Positions 20,332 to 30,169 are shown, numbered from the stretch's first letter. The stretch: DNA of 64,000 nt from Methanobrevibacter sp. (GCF_017940815.1 NZ_JAGAXX010000028.1:17314-81313), one strand, 5' to 3'. Numbers and translations are program-made. The notes: a model not told the origin generated them from the sequence alone.

Positions 20332-21612
20332 GTGAAAGCGATTATTTTAAGTGCTGGTGAAGGTTCTAGAATGAGGCCATTAACACTTACAAAGCCTAAG
20401 ACCATGTTGCCAGTTGCTGGAAAGCCAATCATCCAATATAATATAGAATCATTAAGAGATAATGGAATTAAGGATATTCTGTTGATTGTAAGATATAAAG
20501 AAGAAATGGTTCGGGATTACTTTGGCGACGGTAGTGATTTTGGTGTTAACATTACATATCAAACACAAAAAGACTTTTTAGGTACTGCGAATGCCATAAG
20601 TTATGGTAAAGATTTTATAGAAGATAGTTTGATTGTTTTGAATGGGGATATCATTTTAGATGATGAAATTATTAATGAAATCATTAAAAAATTCAATTAT
20701 TTAAAGCCAGATACCTTGATGCTTTTGACAGAGGTGGAAGACCCTTCTGCATTTGGTGTAGTTGAAATTGAGAACGGAAACATTAAAAGCATAGTTGAAA
20801 AACCTAAAAAAGAAGAGGCGCCAAGTAATTTGGTTAATGCAGGGATTTATGTCTTTAATAAGGACATATTCGATAAGATTGATAAAACTGAGATTTCTGA
20901 GAGAGGAGAATACGAGATTACCGACTCAGTAACCTTGCAAATTAACGAAGGCAAAAAAGTCATCGGCCATAAAACAGATAAAGATTGGATCGATGTCGGA
21001 AGACCTTGGGAACTGATTGAGGTAAACGAAGAGTTAATCGGCCAACTCAAGACAGAAATCAAGGGTCATGTTGAAGACGGCGCACACATTCATGGTGAGG
21101 TCTTTTTGGATGAAGGAAGTATCATAAGGGCCGGTGTGTACATTGAAGGAAACGTGTACATCGGTAAGAACTGTGATGTGGGTCCTAATTGTTATATCAG
21201 AGGCAATTCCTACTTTGGAGACAATGTCCATATTGGAAATGCCGTTGAAATTAAAAATTCTATCATTATGGAAAATACCAATGTTAGCCACTTAAGTTAT
21301 GTTGGGGATTCAGTCATAGGGTCCAATTGTAATATAGCTGCCGGAACTAACATTGCTAACTTACGTTTTGATAATAGATCTGTAAAAACCAAAATCAAAA
21401 ATCAGATGATTGATAGTGGAAGACGTAAACTCGGTTCCATCATTGGGGATTCAGTGAAAACAGGTATCAACTCAAGTTTTTCACCGGGTGTTAAGGTAGG
21501 TCACAATGCCACTATCGGTTCAGGGGTTTTATTGTATGATGATGTACCCTCCGATACAAGAGTGTTGGTAAAACAGAATCATATTATACAAGATAAGAAT
21601 AAGAAGAAATAG
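20332..21612 (+). CDS. glmU: Bifunctional sugar-1-phosphate nucleotidyltransferase / acetyltransferase (archaeal GlmU-like)
   Basis: 426 residues. The N-terminal nucleotidyltransferase domain starts AIILSAGEGSRMRPLT, has KPKTMLPVAGKP, and the Mg-binding LNGDIILDD near residue 105. From about residue 245 there is a left-handed beta-helix of hexapeptide repeats (IRAGVYIEGNVYIGKNCDVG and onward) ending in GVKVGHNATIGSGVLLYDD, as in archaeal GlmU. The expected reaction is glucosamine-1-P acetylation and uridylylation to UDP-GlcNAc. Thymidylyl transfer is also known in homologues. The start is GTG with GGGGAT upstream. It heads a compact operon; the next gene starts 8 bases after the stop. Confidence 0.85.
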   Translation: MKAIILSAGEGSRMRPLTLTKPKTMLPVAGKPIIQYNIESLRDNGIKDILLIVRYKEEMVRDYFGDGSDFGVNITYQTQKDFLGTANAISYGKDFIEDSLIVLNGDIILDDEIINEIIKKFNYLKPDTLMLLTEVEDPSAFGVVEIENGNIKSIVEKPKKEEAPSNLVNAGIYVFNKDIFDKIDKTEISERGEYEITDSVTLQINEGKKVIGHKTDKDWIDVGRPWELIEVNEELIGQLKTEIKGHVEDGAHIHGEVFLDEGSIIRAGVYIEGNVYIGKNCDVGPNCYIRGNSYFGDNVHIGNAVEIKNSIIMENTNVSHLSYVGDSVIGSNCNIAAGTNIANLRFDNRSVKTKIKNQMIDSGRRKLGSIIGDSVKTGINSSFSPGVKVGHNATIGSGVLLYDDVPSDTRVLVKQNHIIQDKNKKK

Positions 21613-21620
21613 GCGATATT

Positions 21621-22103
21621 ATGGAAAATATTAAAGACTCTGTTGTAATATGCCCACAAGCACAAGTAATTGGCGATGTTGAATTAGGTGAAGATGTATC
21701 AATCTGGCATGGTGCAGTCTTGAGGGGAGATACAGATTCCATAACCATTGGAAACAATTCCAATGTCCAAGATAATTGTGTTGTGCACTGTACCAAGGGA
21801 TATCCTGTTGAAATAGGAGAAAACGTATCTGTTGGTCATGGTGCTGTTGTTCACGGTTGTAAGATTGACGACGATGTGCTGATTGGAATGAATGCCACCG
21901 TTTTGAATGGTGCCCATATCTCTAAAAACTCCATTGTCGGTGCTGGAGCAGTTGTAAGTGAAGGAAAGGAATTTCCTGAAAACAGTTTGATATTGGGAGT
22001 TCCTGCAAAAGCAATAAAAGAGGTCTCACCTGAACAAATCGAAATGATTCGAAAAAATGCAGAAAATTATGTTAAACTTTCCAAACAATATAAGGAAGAT
22101 TAA
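21621..22103 (+). CDS. Gamma-carbonic anhydrase-like hexapeptide-repeat protein
   Basis: 160 residues forming a left-handed beta-helix. The metal-binding histidine pattern of gamma-class carbonic anhydrases is visible: VVHC near residue 57 and GHGAVVHGC near residues 73-81, with RGDTDSITIGNNSNVQDN before them. Homologues are annotated as carbonic anhydrase or, in older work, ferripyochelin-binding protein. Whether it hydrates CO2 or acts as an acyltransferase cannot be told from sequence. It sits 8 bases after the GlmU-like gene and 3 bases before hisC. Confidence 0.8.
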   Translation: MENIKDSVVICPQAQVIGDVELGEDVSIWHGAVLRGDTDSITIGNNSNVQDNCVVHCTKGYPVEIGENVSVGHGAVVHGCKIDDDVLIGMNATVLNGAHISKNSIVGAGAVVSEGKEFPENSLILGVPAKAIKEVSPEQIEMIRKNAENYVKLSKQYKED

Positions 22104-22106
22104 ATT

Positions 22107-23207
22107 ATGAAAGCAAGACAAATTGTAGAAGAAATGGATTCATATGTGCCTGGAAAATCTCAAGATGAGATTGCAAGTGATTTTAACTTAAAAAAAGAGG
22201 ATATCATCAAATTGGGTTCAAATGAAAATCCGTGGGGTCCATCTCCAAAAGCAATGAAAGCTATTGAAAATGAGATTAAGTCCATTAACAGATATCCGGA
22301 ATCACAATTGCATGAACTTGTGGATGAAATCGCAAAATATTCTGGAGTTAAATCTTCTCAGGTCATTATTGGTGGGGATGGTGCTGATGAAATAATTGAT
22401 GTTCTTGCAAAAACATTTATTGATAATGGGGACGAGTTCATAGTCCCTTTACCATCTTATATGTACTATGAATACTTATTAAAGCAATATGGTGCCAAAC
22501 CGGTTTATGCAAAATGGGATTTGGATGAAAACAAGTTGGATGTTGATTCAATATTTGACGCCATAACTCCAAAAACCAAAATGATTTTCCTATGCAGTCC
22601 GAACAATCCTACAGGAACTCTGATAGATAAGGAGATTCTAATGGACATTGCAGGTAAAAATCCTGATATTTTAATTGTCATCGATGAGGCTTATTTTGAA
22701 TACTCAGAAGTCACAAATAAAGATTTGATTAACGAATTTGACAATATTTTCATTATCCGTACAATGTCTAAGGTATTGGGACTTGCGGGCATGAGAATAG
22801 GTTACGGTCTTGCATGCGATGAAATCATTGAGTACATGCACAGAATCAAGCCGGTATTCTCCCTTACAAGATTGTCATTTGTTGCTGCACTCAACACATT
22901 CAGGGACACTGAGTATATTGAACAGTCCATTGAAAAGGGTATTGAATCAAGGCAATACTTATACGACGAAATTTCAAAAATCGATGGGTTGAATGTATTT
23001 CCATCCAAGTCAAATTTCATGCTAATCGGCATAAAAGACACTGGTTTTACAGCGTCAGAACTTGCTTTGGAGCTTATGAAAAGAGGAATCATTGTTAGGG
23101 ATTGCACATCATTTAAAGGTTTGGATGAGTATTGGATTAGAATAAGTATCTGTACTTTAGAAGAAGATAAGAAATTTATTGAAATTTTAAAAGAGGTTTT
23201 AAACTAA
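22107..23207 (+). CDS. hisC: Histidinol-phosphate aminotransferase
   Basis: PLP-dependent fold-type I aminotransferase of 366 residues that converts imidazole-acetol phosphate plus glutamate to histidinol phosphate in histidine biosynthesis. Visible motifs are [12 protein letters not shown] near the N terminus, [16 protein letters not shown], and the PLP-lysine segment [16 protein letters not shown]. The length is typical. The stop TAA shares its last base with the ATG of the next gene. Other his genes are not nearby, so the gene lies outside a histidine operon. Some homologues also accept aromatic amino acids. Confidence 0.9.
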   Translation: MKARQIVEEMDSYVPGKSQDEIASDFNLKKEDIIKLGSNENPWGPSPKAMKAIENEIKSINRYPESQLHELVDEIAKYSGVKSSQVIIGGDGADEIIDVLAKTFIDNGDEFIVPLPSYMYYEYLLKQYGAKPVYAKWDLDENKLDVDSIFDAITPKTKMIFLCSPNNPTGTLIDKEILMDIAGKNPDILIVIDEAYFEYSEVTNKDLINEFDNIFIIRTMSKVLGLAGMRIGYGLACDEIIEYMHRIKPVFSLTRLSFVAALNTFRDTEYIEQSIEKGIESRQYLYDEISKIDGLNVFPSKSNFMLIGIKDTGFTASELALELMKRGIIVRDCTSFKGLDEYWIRISICTLEEDKKFIEILKEVLN

Positions 23208-23911
23208 TGTATGTGGGAGGAACAGTAATATCTTCTGTTGAGTTTCATGGAAACATGTCTCTGGTCATTTTCATGTCCAAATGTCCTTTAGCATGCAGAT
23301 ATTGTCATAATGTGGAATTGCTTGAAGACAATACTGAAAAATCTTTTGAAGAAATCAAGGATGAAATTGATTCTTCAGCTGACTTTTTGGATGCTATTGT
23401 GATTTCTGGAGGAGAACCGTTAGTTCAAACCGATGCCGTTATTGAAATATTAGAATATGTTCGTCAAATTGGTTTGAAAACCAAATTGGATACAAGTGGC
23501 ATCTATCCGGAAAAACTTAAAGAGATTTTGGATTTGAATCTGCTGGACTATGTTTCACTTGACGTTAAAACCACATTTTCAAAGTATCGTAAGATCACCG
23601 GTGCAAATGTAGGTTTTGAAGTCAAAAAGTCAATGGAATATATAAATGATGCTGGAGTTCATTTGGAAATAAGGACAACATATGTTCCAACATTACACAC
23701 TAAAAAAGACATTATCAATTTGGTTGACGAAATCAAATCAGAAGTTTACACTATTCAACAATTCAGAAATAAAAATGTTCTAGATCCGGCTTTAGAAAAA
23801 GTTGAAGTGCCAAATCCTCATGACTTAGCTAAGTTGGCAGAGGAAATCAAACCTTACTTTGATGGGGTTGTCAAGGTTAAGTCAGGTGAGTTTGGGGAAC
23901 AAATTATCTAG
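23207..23911 (+). CDS. nrdG: Radical SAM protein, anaerobic ribonucleotide reductase activating type
   Basis: 234 residues. CPLACRYCHN is the CX3CX2C radical SAM cluster motif near residue 26, followed by SGGEPL, the SAM-binding GGE motif. The N terminus (GTVISSVEFHGNMSLVIFMSKCPLACRYCHN) matches the NrdG-like activase group. Such proteins install the glycyl radical on class III ribonucleotide reductase; related ones activate other glycyl-radical enzymes. No nrdD is in the window, so the partner is unconfirmed. It overlaps hisC by one base (TAATG), indicating translational coupling. Confidence 0.75.
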   Translation: MYVGGTVISSVEFHGNMSLVIFMSKCPLACRYCHNVELLEDNTEKSFEEIKDEIDSSADFLDAIVISGGEPLVQTDAVIEILEYVRQIGLKTKLDTSGIYPEKLKEILDLNLLDYVSLDVKTTFSKYRKITGANVGFEVKKSMEYINDAGVHLEIRTTYVPTLHTKKDIINLVDEIKSEVYTIQQFRNKNVLDPALEKVEVPNPHDLAKLAEEIKPYFDGVVKVKSGEFGEQII

Positions 23912-23916
23912 GGAGA

Positions 23917-25062
23917 GTGTTTACAATACCTATTTTGTCATTTTCAAGTAATGATATTGATGTTATCACTGGTAAGAAAACCAGAACCATTCGTAAGGCG
24001 TGGAAAACACCGCTTAAGGTGGGTGACAGATTATATTGTTACTGGAATCTTGTTTCAAAAGAAAAGATGAAGATTTTTGAGGCTTTTGTAACTGGTATTG
24101 AAACTATTCCTTTTTCTTTAATTAAGGATAATGATGAATTGGCTCGTGAAGAAGGTTTTAAAGACTCTAAAGATATGTTGAGAGAATTTAAAAAGATGTA
24201 CGGTGGCCAAATTGATCCTGATGAGGAATTTCAAATAATCTATTTTGAAAAGATACACATTGACGATTGGAAAGGAGACAAAATCGACGAAAAGGCAATG
24301 ATAACAAAGAGAGCAGACATTCTTTTTGACAGTGGTAAGTTCGATAAGTCAACAATGTGTTATGATGCTGCTTTGAAATTGGATCCTAACGATGTTTATC
24401 TATTGAACAAGCAGGGAGACAATTTGTCAAGGTTGGGCAGGTTCATCGATGCGATTGATTGCTATGACAAGGCACTCGAATATGAGCCGGCCAATATTTA
24501 CATTTTGAATAATAAGGCTATTGCACTTCTGAACTCAGGAAACATCAATGAGGCTTTGAAGGTGAGTAACATCGCATATAATTATAGGCCAAGCAGCCCA
24601 ATTGTCCTGTACTGGAGAGGCTTCATTTTAGAAATGCTCGGAAGGTATGACGATGCGCTGAAGGTTTATGATAAGCTTATTGTGATTGACGGTGAAAATC
24701 CTGAAGTTTGGAACTCCCGTGGAAACCTATTGACTGACATGGGAATGTTGGAGGAAGCTATTGAATCATTTGACAAGGCTGTTGAGGTATGTTTGGATGA
24801 TTCTGAAATGGATGCTTCTGCGATAAACCGTATGGGTAATGCTTATATTGATTTGGGAATGCTTGATGAGGCTCTCGAATGTTTCAATAAGGCAATAGAT
24901 TTGGAAAAACACAACATAGACTTTTTATTGAATAAGGGTGTTGTGCTGATGGAACTGGGTAAATTTGAAGAGGCAGTTGACAGTTTCAATAAGGTTTTAC
25001 TTAGAAATCCTGATAATGAAGATGCGTTTTTCTTAAAAGAAGAATGTTTAGAAAACTTTTAA
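23917..25062 (+). CDS. ASCH/PUA-like domain fused to tetratricopeptide repeats
   Basis: 381 residues starting at GTG, 5 bases after the preceding stop, with GGGAGA just upstream. Residues ~1-110 look like an ASCH domain (VITGKKTRTIRKAW...LKVGDRLYCYW), a PUA-related fold associated with RNA binding or modification. Residues ~125-380 are about seven TPR units, recognisable by A-x-x-CYDKALEYEP, ALKVYDKLIVIDGENP, AIESFDKAVEV, ALECFNKAIDLE and AVDSFNKVLLRNP. No signal peptide or catalytic motif is seen. An RNA- or nucleotide-sensing scaffold is possible but is inference only. Confidence 0.75.
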   Translation: MFTIPILSFSSNDIDVITGKKTRTIRKAWKTPLKVGDRLYCYWNLVSKEKMKIFEAFVTGIETIPFSLIKDNDELAREEGFKDSKDMLREFKKMYGGQIDPDEEFQIIYFEKIHIDDWKGDKIDEKAMITKRADILFDSGKFDKSTMCYDAALKLDPNDVYLLNKQGDNLSRLGRFIDAIDCYDKALEYEPANIYILNNKAIALLNSGNINEALKVSNIAYNYRPSSPIVLYWRGFILEMLGRYDDALKVYDKLIVIDGENPEVWNSRGNLLTDMGMLEEAIESFDKAVEVCLDDSEMDASAINRMGNAYIDLGMLDEALECFNKAIDLEKHNIDFLLNKGVVLMELGKFEEAVDSFNKVLLRNPDNEDAFFLKEECLENF

Positions 25063-25219
25063 TGTAGATTACTACATTCAAACTCTTATTTTTTTACTAA
25101 AGATATTATAATTTTGAAATAATCCTTGATTAAAATCAATATTTTGATATAATCTGCTTTTTATTTAATCAAAATTTCAATAAAATTAAAAGAAAAAATG
25201 GTGATGGGAGTTGTTTTAA

Positions 25220-26584
25220 TTATTTTTTGTATTTTTCAATTAAGCCAATTCCCCAATCGGTCATTTCGTCAGCTTTTGCCTGTGAGTCGGATTCCGCAAA
25301 GCATCTGAAAATCGGTTCGGTACCTGAAGGTCTGATGATTACCCAGCCGTCGTCTTTTAGGATTTTGACTCCATCGGTCAAGTCCAATTCGAAATCGGTT
25401 GTGGTTTTGATTTCATCTGCAATGCTGTTCATTACAAATTCCTTTTCGTCATCAGGACATTCAATTTTCATTTTGCTTGCATAGTAAACAGGAAGCTCTG
25501 CCACCAATTCAGATAATGGTTTGCCTTCTTTTGCAACGATTTCAAGGATTTTTGCAACGGTCATTACTGCATCTCTTCCGTATACGAAGTCTGGGAAGAT
25601 CAGTCCTCCGTTTTCCTCTCCTCCGAATAAACCATTTTCATCTTTAAGCTTACGAGCAACGAGCAAGTCTCCAACAGCAGTGGCAATCACTTCGCCATTG
25701 TACTCTTCTGCAACGTCATAAATTGCCTGTGAAGTTGCAACGGTGGTGACAATGGTTCCTCCATTGTTTTCCTTAAGCATTTGTTTTTCAACAAGGGTGA
25801 ATGTCTTGTCTCCTAAAACAAAATTGCCCTTTTCGTCAATGCAGATGGTTCTGTCTGCATCTCCATCGTGAGCAAGACCAATGTCTGCATTAAGTTCTTT
25901 TACAACACTAATCAATTCCTGCAAGTTTTCTTCAATAGGTTCAGGGTCACGTCCTGGGAAAAATCCGTCTGCCTGTGAGTTGAGGGTGGTTACGTCGCAA
26001 CCTAACTTGCGAATCAAATATGGCGCGGTGTAGCATCCTGCACCTGACCCGCAGTCTACGACAACTTTTAAATTAGCGTTTTTAATGGCTTCAGCATCTA
26101 CTTTGGAGATTGCTTCATCAACATATTCATCAATTATCGTATCATTGTGATATATCTGGCCGATTTCAGAGAATTCTGCTCTTTTTGGCTCTTCATCAAA
26201 GTATAATTTTTCAATCTCAAGTTCCATATCGTCAGGTATTCCAATACCGTCTGCATCTAAGAATTTAATACCATTGTATTTTGGCGGATTGTGTGAAGCA
26301 GTAATCATGACTCCTCCGTCATAATACTTGCGAACTGCATACTGGACACCTGGAGTCGGCAATATTCCTAAATCCACAACATCACAGCCTGATGATAACA
26401 GTCCTGCTTTAACGGCTTCCATCAGCATTGGAGTTGAAGTACGTGTATCTCCTCCAACAGCCACGACTCCTTGAACAACTGTACCGTAACTGGCTGCGAG
26501 TCTTGTTGCAAATTCTGGTGTTAAAACGTCATTAGCGGTTCTTCTAACTCCAAAAGTTCCAAATAATCTTTTTTTATTAGACAT
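25220..26584 (-). CDS. Phosphohexomutase (phosphomannomutase / phosphoglucosamine mutase family)
   Basis: 454 residues of the alpha-D-phosphohexomutase family: LFGTFGVRR near residue 7, phosphoserine loop TASHNP (Ser ~97) then KYNGIK, metal loop DGDADRT near residue 240, and RPSGTEPIFRC near the C terminus. The FGTFGVR N terminus separates it from the FGTSGIRG paralogue at 17705. In other methanogens that form is often called phosphomannomutase, but many annotation pipelines call both GlmM. It may supply mannose- or glucose-1-phosphate for glycans. It stands alone, with AT-rich spacers on both sides. Confidence 0.85.
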   Translation of the reverse strand: MSNKKRLFGTFGVRRTANDVLTPEFATRLAASYGTVVQGVVAVGGDTRTSTPMLMEAVKAGLLSSGCDVVDLGILPTPGVQYAVRKYYDGGVMITASHNPPKYNGIKFLDADGIGIPDDMELEIEKLYFDEEPKRAEFSEIGQIYHNDTIIDEYVDEAISKVDAEAIKNANLKVVVDCGSGAGCYTAPYLIRKLGCDVTTLNSQADGFFPGRDPEPIEENLQELISVVKELNADIGLAHDGDADRTICIDEKGNFVLGDKTFTLVEKQMLKENNGGTIVTTVATSQAIYDVAEEYNGEVIATAVGDLLVARKLKDENGLFGGEENGGLIFPDFVYGRDAVMTVAKILEIVAKEGKPLSELVAELPVYYASKMKIECPDDEKEFVMNSIADEIKTTTDFELDLTDGVKILKDDGWVIIRPSGTEPIFRCFAESDSQAKADEMTDWGIGLIEKYKK

Positions 26585-26645
26585 GTTCTTAATTCCTATA
26601 AAATTTACATGTCTTATTTTTGGATTTTGATTAATAAATATATTG

Positions 26646-27044
26646 TTAATTGATTATTCTCAGACTGTCCCCATTCGATAAAATCAATTCCAAATTTGAA
26701 TTGTACTCGGTTATTGTCCCGACAACCTGGACCTTTCTATTCTTAAAGTCCTCAATATCCAAATTTCTGGATTGAATTTCAGCCACTTGGCTTTCAAAAA
26801 TAATCAGTGGAGTTTGAGATTCCCCATCGTTGATTGTCAAAAAATAGCTTGTCTTTGAACTTGATTGGCTGACTTCGGTAATGACTCCGGTTATTTTCAC
26901 CTCCTCATCAATCATTCCTCTGTTTATGTCTTTAATGTCAATTTCCTTAACTTCAATTGTTGGAGTGAATGCTATCAGGCCGATTATTCCAATCAGTGAA
27001 GTTACCAGTGCAATTTTCAGTAGTTTGTCGTCAGTGATTTCCAT
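26646..27044 (-). CDS. Membrane-anchored OB-fold protein
   Basis: About 132 residues. The N-terminal helix LLKIALVTSLIGIIGLIAF is followed by an OB-fold-like beta domain (EVKITGVITEVSQSSSKTSYFLTINDGESQTPLIIFESQVAEI...RKVQVVGTITEYNSNLELIL), resembling archaeal nucleic-acid-binding OB domains. The ATG at 27044 is preferred over the in-frame TTG at 27095 because a TATA-like TATTTAAAT (complement of 27066-27074) is centred 26 bases upstream, which makes a leaderless mRNA plausible. Its role is unknown. Facing outward, it might bind DNA or simply be a structural OB domain. Confidence 0.65.
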   Translation of the reverse strand: MEITDDKLLKIALVTSLIGIIGLIAFTPTIEVKEIDIKDINRGMIDEEVKITGVITEVSQSSSKTSYFLTINDGESQTPLIIFESQVAEIQSRNLDIEDFKNRKVQVVGTITEYNSNLELILSNGDSLRIIN

Positions 27045-27065
27045 ACAAGATAATGGATTTTCATG

Positions 27066-27074
27066 ATTTAAATA
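27066..27074 (-). promoter_or_regulatory. TATA box of the OB-fold gene (leaderless)
   Basis: On the minus strand TATTTAAAT is centred about 26 bases before the ATG at 27044, the spacing expected from a TATA box to a transcription start at the ATG itself. Confidence 0.45.
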
Positions 27075-27213
27075 CTTGTGACGAGATGATTGCAAGGTTT
27101 ATTTTAGGTTAAAATTATTGCATACTCCTTTTAGAGGATTTGACAAAAATAAGTTTGTATATAGATTATCAGGGTGCTTTTTTGCTGTTTATTTTTTGAA
27201 AAGTGAGGTAATC

Positions 27214-27233
27214 GGTAGAGTCAAAGCTCTACC
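27214..27233 (-). terminator. Hairpin after the DNA ligase gene
   Basis: GGTAGAG and CTCTACC form a 7-bp stem with a 6-base loop, 3 bases beyond the ligase stop. The T-tract that follows is weak, so it may be a 3'-end stabiliser as much as a terminator. Confidence 0.45.
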
Positions 27234-27236
27234 TAA

Positions 27237-28895
27237 CTAGTTTCCTGTGCGGTACATTGAAAGGAGCCTTTCAACAGTGTCTGCATCCATCGGACTTTTG
27301 TCCTTACGGATGTTTTTAACGACAGGGAACCTTAATGAGTAACCGGTTTCATATTCTGGGGATTCGACAATTTCTGAAAATGCAATTTCCAGAACGATTT
27401 TTGGTTCTACTTTGATTTCACGGCCTTTTGTTGATATTTCAAGCTCTTTCATTCTTCCTGTAAGGTATTCAAGAGTGGCATCGTCAAGGCCGGTTCCGAC
27501 CAATGCAACGCTTTTGAACTCGTTGTTTTCATCTCTTAAGGCCAACAGGTATGATCCGACAAAATCCCCTCTTTTACCGATACCGTATATTCCTCCGATT
27601 ACCACCATATCCAATGTTTCAGGCTCTGCCTTGTACTTGAGCATCTTTTTGCCCCTTAATCCTGGAATGTATGGGGAGGTGGTGTCCTTGATCATGATTC
27701 CTTCATGTCCCTCGTTGATGGACCATTCGAAGAGCGCTTGGATTTCATCGATGTTGTCTGCATTTCCATATTTCATGGTACTCAAGTTCATCTCATCAAC
27801 TGAGGTATCTACAATGCTTTCAAGTGTTTCCCTTCTGGTTTTCAAGGCTTCATCAATCATTGGAACCTTATAATACATCACATCAAACAGGTAAACTTTC
27901 AGTGGAACGTTTTCCATAGCTTCCTCAACATTGTGTTTCCTTCTAACACGATGAAGGACGTTTTGGAAAGGTAAAGGTTTTCCATCGCGTGTGGCTATGA
28001 CCTCTCCCTCTACAATATAATCCTCATGGGGCATGTGCTCATTGAACAGTTCAACGATTTCCGGAAGTGCATGGGTGATGTTTTCGAGTCTGCGTGTGAA
28101 AATATTGATTTCATCGCCGTTTCTGTGAACCTGAAGTCTTATTCCATCGTATTTTGTATCACAAAGGGCTTCGCCCATTTCAGGCAATATTTCCTCTAAG
28201 GGAGGTGCCAATTGTGCCAGCATAGGTTTTACAGGAGTTCCTGGTGTAAGGTTAAGTTTGGCAAGTCCCGCTTCACCTTCCTCCTTGGCGGTTCTTGCTA
28301 CGACTGAAAAGTCATTGGTAAGCATTTGCGCCCTTTCAACGATTGCCTTGTCGATATTGAAAGCTTGGGCTATTGCGTCACGGACCACTCCGTCACCCAC
28401 TCCAATTCTCAACTCTTCTGTGATGGTCCTTGTCAGGTATTTCGCTTCAGTTGCGCTTGCCTGTGACAAGAGCTCCAGGATGACTGAAATTTTACGATTG
28501 GTTGACCTTGAACCGCTTATCTGGGATAACTTTCTCAGGCTGTTGAAGACAAAGTCGATTGTAAGGGGCTGTGAGAAGAAGGTCATCTGGGATTTTTTTG
28601 CATATAGCTTGACGCAAGCAAGACCAATGTCTCCCTCGTCACGAACGGCATCCTCAACGGCGGCCTGGGTTGTGCCGACCGCTTCAGCAACTGCCCTTTC
28701 AACTAATTTTCCACCAATGCCTATTTCCTCTGAACTCCATGCGGGAAATACTACTCCCAAAATCAAAAGCCCAACTTTCTCAATGGTTTCGGAGTCTAGG
28801 GTCTTCAGGTATTCCGCTATGATTTCGGTTTTTTCCAGTCTTTTTGTAGTTGCCTCAAGGGCTGAGTACACGTCTACCAATTCTTGATATTTCAT
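27237..28895 (-). CDS. lig: ATP-dependent DNA ligase
   Basis: 552 residues, the usual length of archaeal replicative ligase. The N-terminal DNA-binding domain (to about residue 215) is followed by the nucleotidyltransferase core with motif I DTKYDGIRLQVH, whose Lys ~248 would carry AMP. Other core elements are VEGEVIA, EGIMIKD and KYKAE, then the OB domain (GSYLLAL, ALVGTG). It seals nicks in replication and repair. Its ATG shares one base with the thiC stop, so the ligase is translated from the thiC transcript. Confidence 0.95.
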   Translation of the reverse strand: MKYQELVDVYSALEATTKRLEKTEIIAEYLKTLDSETIEKVGLLILGVVFPAWSSEEIGIGGKLVERAVAEAVGTTQAAVEDAVRDEGDIGLACVKLYAKKSQMTFFSQPLTIDFVFNSLRKLSQISGSRSTNRKISVILELLSQASATEAKYLTRTITEELRIGVGDGVVRDAIAQAFNIDKAIVERAQMLTNDFSVVARTAKEEGEAGLAKLNLTPGTPVKPMLAQLAPPLEEILPEMGEALCDTKYDGIRLQVHRNGDEINIFTRRLENITHALPEIVELFNEHMPHEDYIVEGEVIATRDGKPLPFQNVLHRVRRKHNVEEAMENVPLKVYLFDVMYYKVPMIDEALKTRRETLESIVDTSVDEMNLSTMKYGNADNIDEIQALFEWSINEGHEGIMIKDTTSPYIPGLRGKKMLKYKAEPETLDMVVIGGIYGIGKRGDFVGSYLLALRDENNEFKSVALVGTGLDDATLEYLTGRMKELEISTKGREIKVEPKIVLEIAFSEIVESPEYETGYSLRFPVVKNIRKDKSPMDADTVERLLSMYRTGN

Positions 28896-30169
28896 TAGAA
28901 ATCGCCTTTAGCTATTTTTACTGCACAATACTCTCCGCACATTGCGCACATTTCATCATCGTCAAGCTCGCACTTGTCACGGTATTTTCTAGGTTTTGAC
29001 TTGTCCAATGCAAGGTCAAACTGTGCTTCCCAATCGAATTCCTTTCTTGCCTTTGCCATTGCGCGTTCCCTTTCCCAAGCTTGCGGAAGTCCTTTTGCAA
29101 CATCTGCTGCTTCAGCAGCAATCTTGGATGCGACAACTCCTTCTTTAACGTCTTCAAGACTTGGAAGGGACAAGTGTTCTGCAGGTGTCACATAGCATAG
29201 GAAGCTTGCTCCTGCGGTTGCAGCTATTGCTCCCCCTATTGCTCCTGTGATGTGGTCATAACCCGGAGCGAGGTCAGTCACAAGAGGTCCTAAAACGTAA
29301 AATGGCGCTCCGTGACAGATTGTCTTTTGTATTTCCATGTTTGCCTTGATTTGGTTTAAAGGCATGTGTCCAGGCCCTTCAACCATCACTTGAACATTTG
29401 CGTCCTGTGCCCTTTTGACCAATCCTCCCAGGTTTACAAGCTCTTGAATTTGAGGGATATCGCTTGCATCTGATAGGCATCCCGGTCTCAATCCGTCGCC
29501 TAGGGATAATGTGATGTCGTATTCATAGGATAATTCCAATAGATAATCATAATTTTCATATAATGGGTTTTCCATATCGTTGTGGTTGATCCATGATGCC
29601 ATGAATGTTCCTCCACGGCTTACAATTCCCATCATACGGTTTGCTGCCTTAAGCTTTTGGACAAGGTCCTTTGTGATTCCACAGTGGAGTGTCATGAAGT
29701 CCACTCCCTCTTTTGCCTGATTTTCTATTGCCTTGAAGATGTCGTCAGGATCCATGTCAATGATTTCATTGCCCTTGTTTAAGGTGACTACTCCTGCCTC
29801 ATAGATTGGAACGGTTCCAATGCACAAATCAACTGCATCCATAATCTTTTTCCTGAACAGCTTCAAATCTGAACCTGTTGACAAGTCCATCAATGCGTCC
29901 GCACCGTATTCCTGTGCAAGTTTTGCCTTGTTGATTTCCAAGTCCAAGTCATCAATCTTTGATGAAGAACCGATATTCGCATTGACCTTGGTTGTCAGGC
30001 ATTCTCCAATACCGCATGGTTTTGAATGGCCATTTACATTTTTGGGAATTACTACTTTTCCCATATCAATTAATTTAGCTAGCTTGTTTACATCTATATT
30101 TTCTTTTTGAGCAACAAACTCCATTTCTGGTGTGATGTTGCCTTTTTGTGCTTCACTTTTTTGAGTCAA
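28895..30169 (-). CDS. thiC: Phosphomethylpyrimidine synthase ThiC
   Basis: Radical SAM enzyme that rearranges AIR to HMP-P for thiamine synthesis. At 424 residues it is the short archaeal/anaerobe form. Family blocks include GSSSKIDDLDLEINKAKLAQEYGADALMDLSTG, MTLHCGIT, VSRGGTFMASW, GDGLRPG and EGPGHMPLNQI. The cluster-binding C terminus reads CAMCGEYC, a CX2CX3C spacing rather than the CX2CX4C of bacterial ThiC. The start is TTG at 30169 with GAGGGAT upstream. No TPP riboswitch fits in the 105-base divergent spacer to marker 8. Co-transcribed with lig. Confidence 0.93.
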   Translation of the reverse strand: MTQKSEAQKGNITPEMEFVAQKENIDVNKLAKLIDMGKVVIPKNVNGHSKPCGIGECLTTKVNANIGSSSKIDDLDLEINKAKLAQEYGADALMDLSTGSDLKLFRKKIMDAVDLCIGTVPIYEAGVVTLNKGNEIIDMDPDDIFKAIENQAKEGVDFMTLHCGITKDLVQKLKAANRMMGIVSRGGTFMASWINHNDMENPLYENYDYLLELSYEYDITLSLGDGLRPGCLSDASDIPQIQELVNLGGLVKRAQDANVQVMVEGPGHMPLNQIKANMEIQKTICHGAPFYVLGPLVTDLAPGYDHITGAIGGAIAATAGASFLCYVTPAEHLSLPSLEDVKEGVVASKIAAEAADVAKGLPQAWERERAMAKARKEFDWEAQFDLALDKSKPRKYRDKCELDDDEMCAMCGEYCAVKIAKGDF

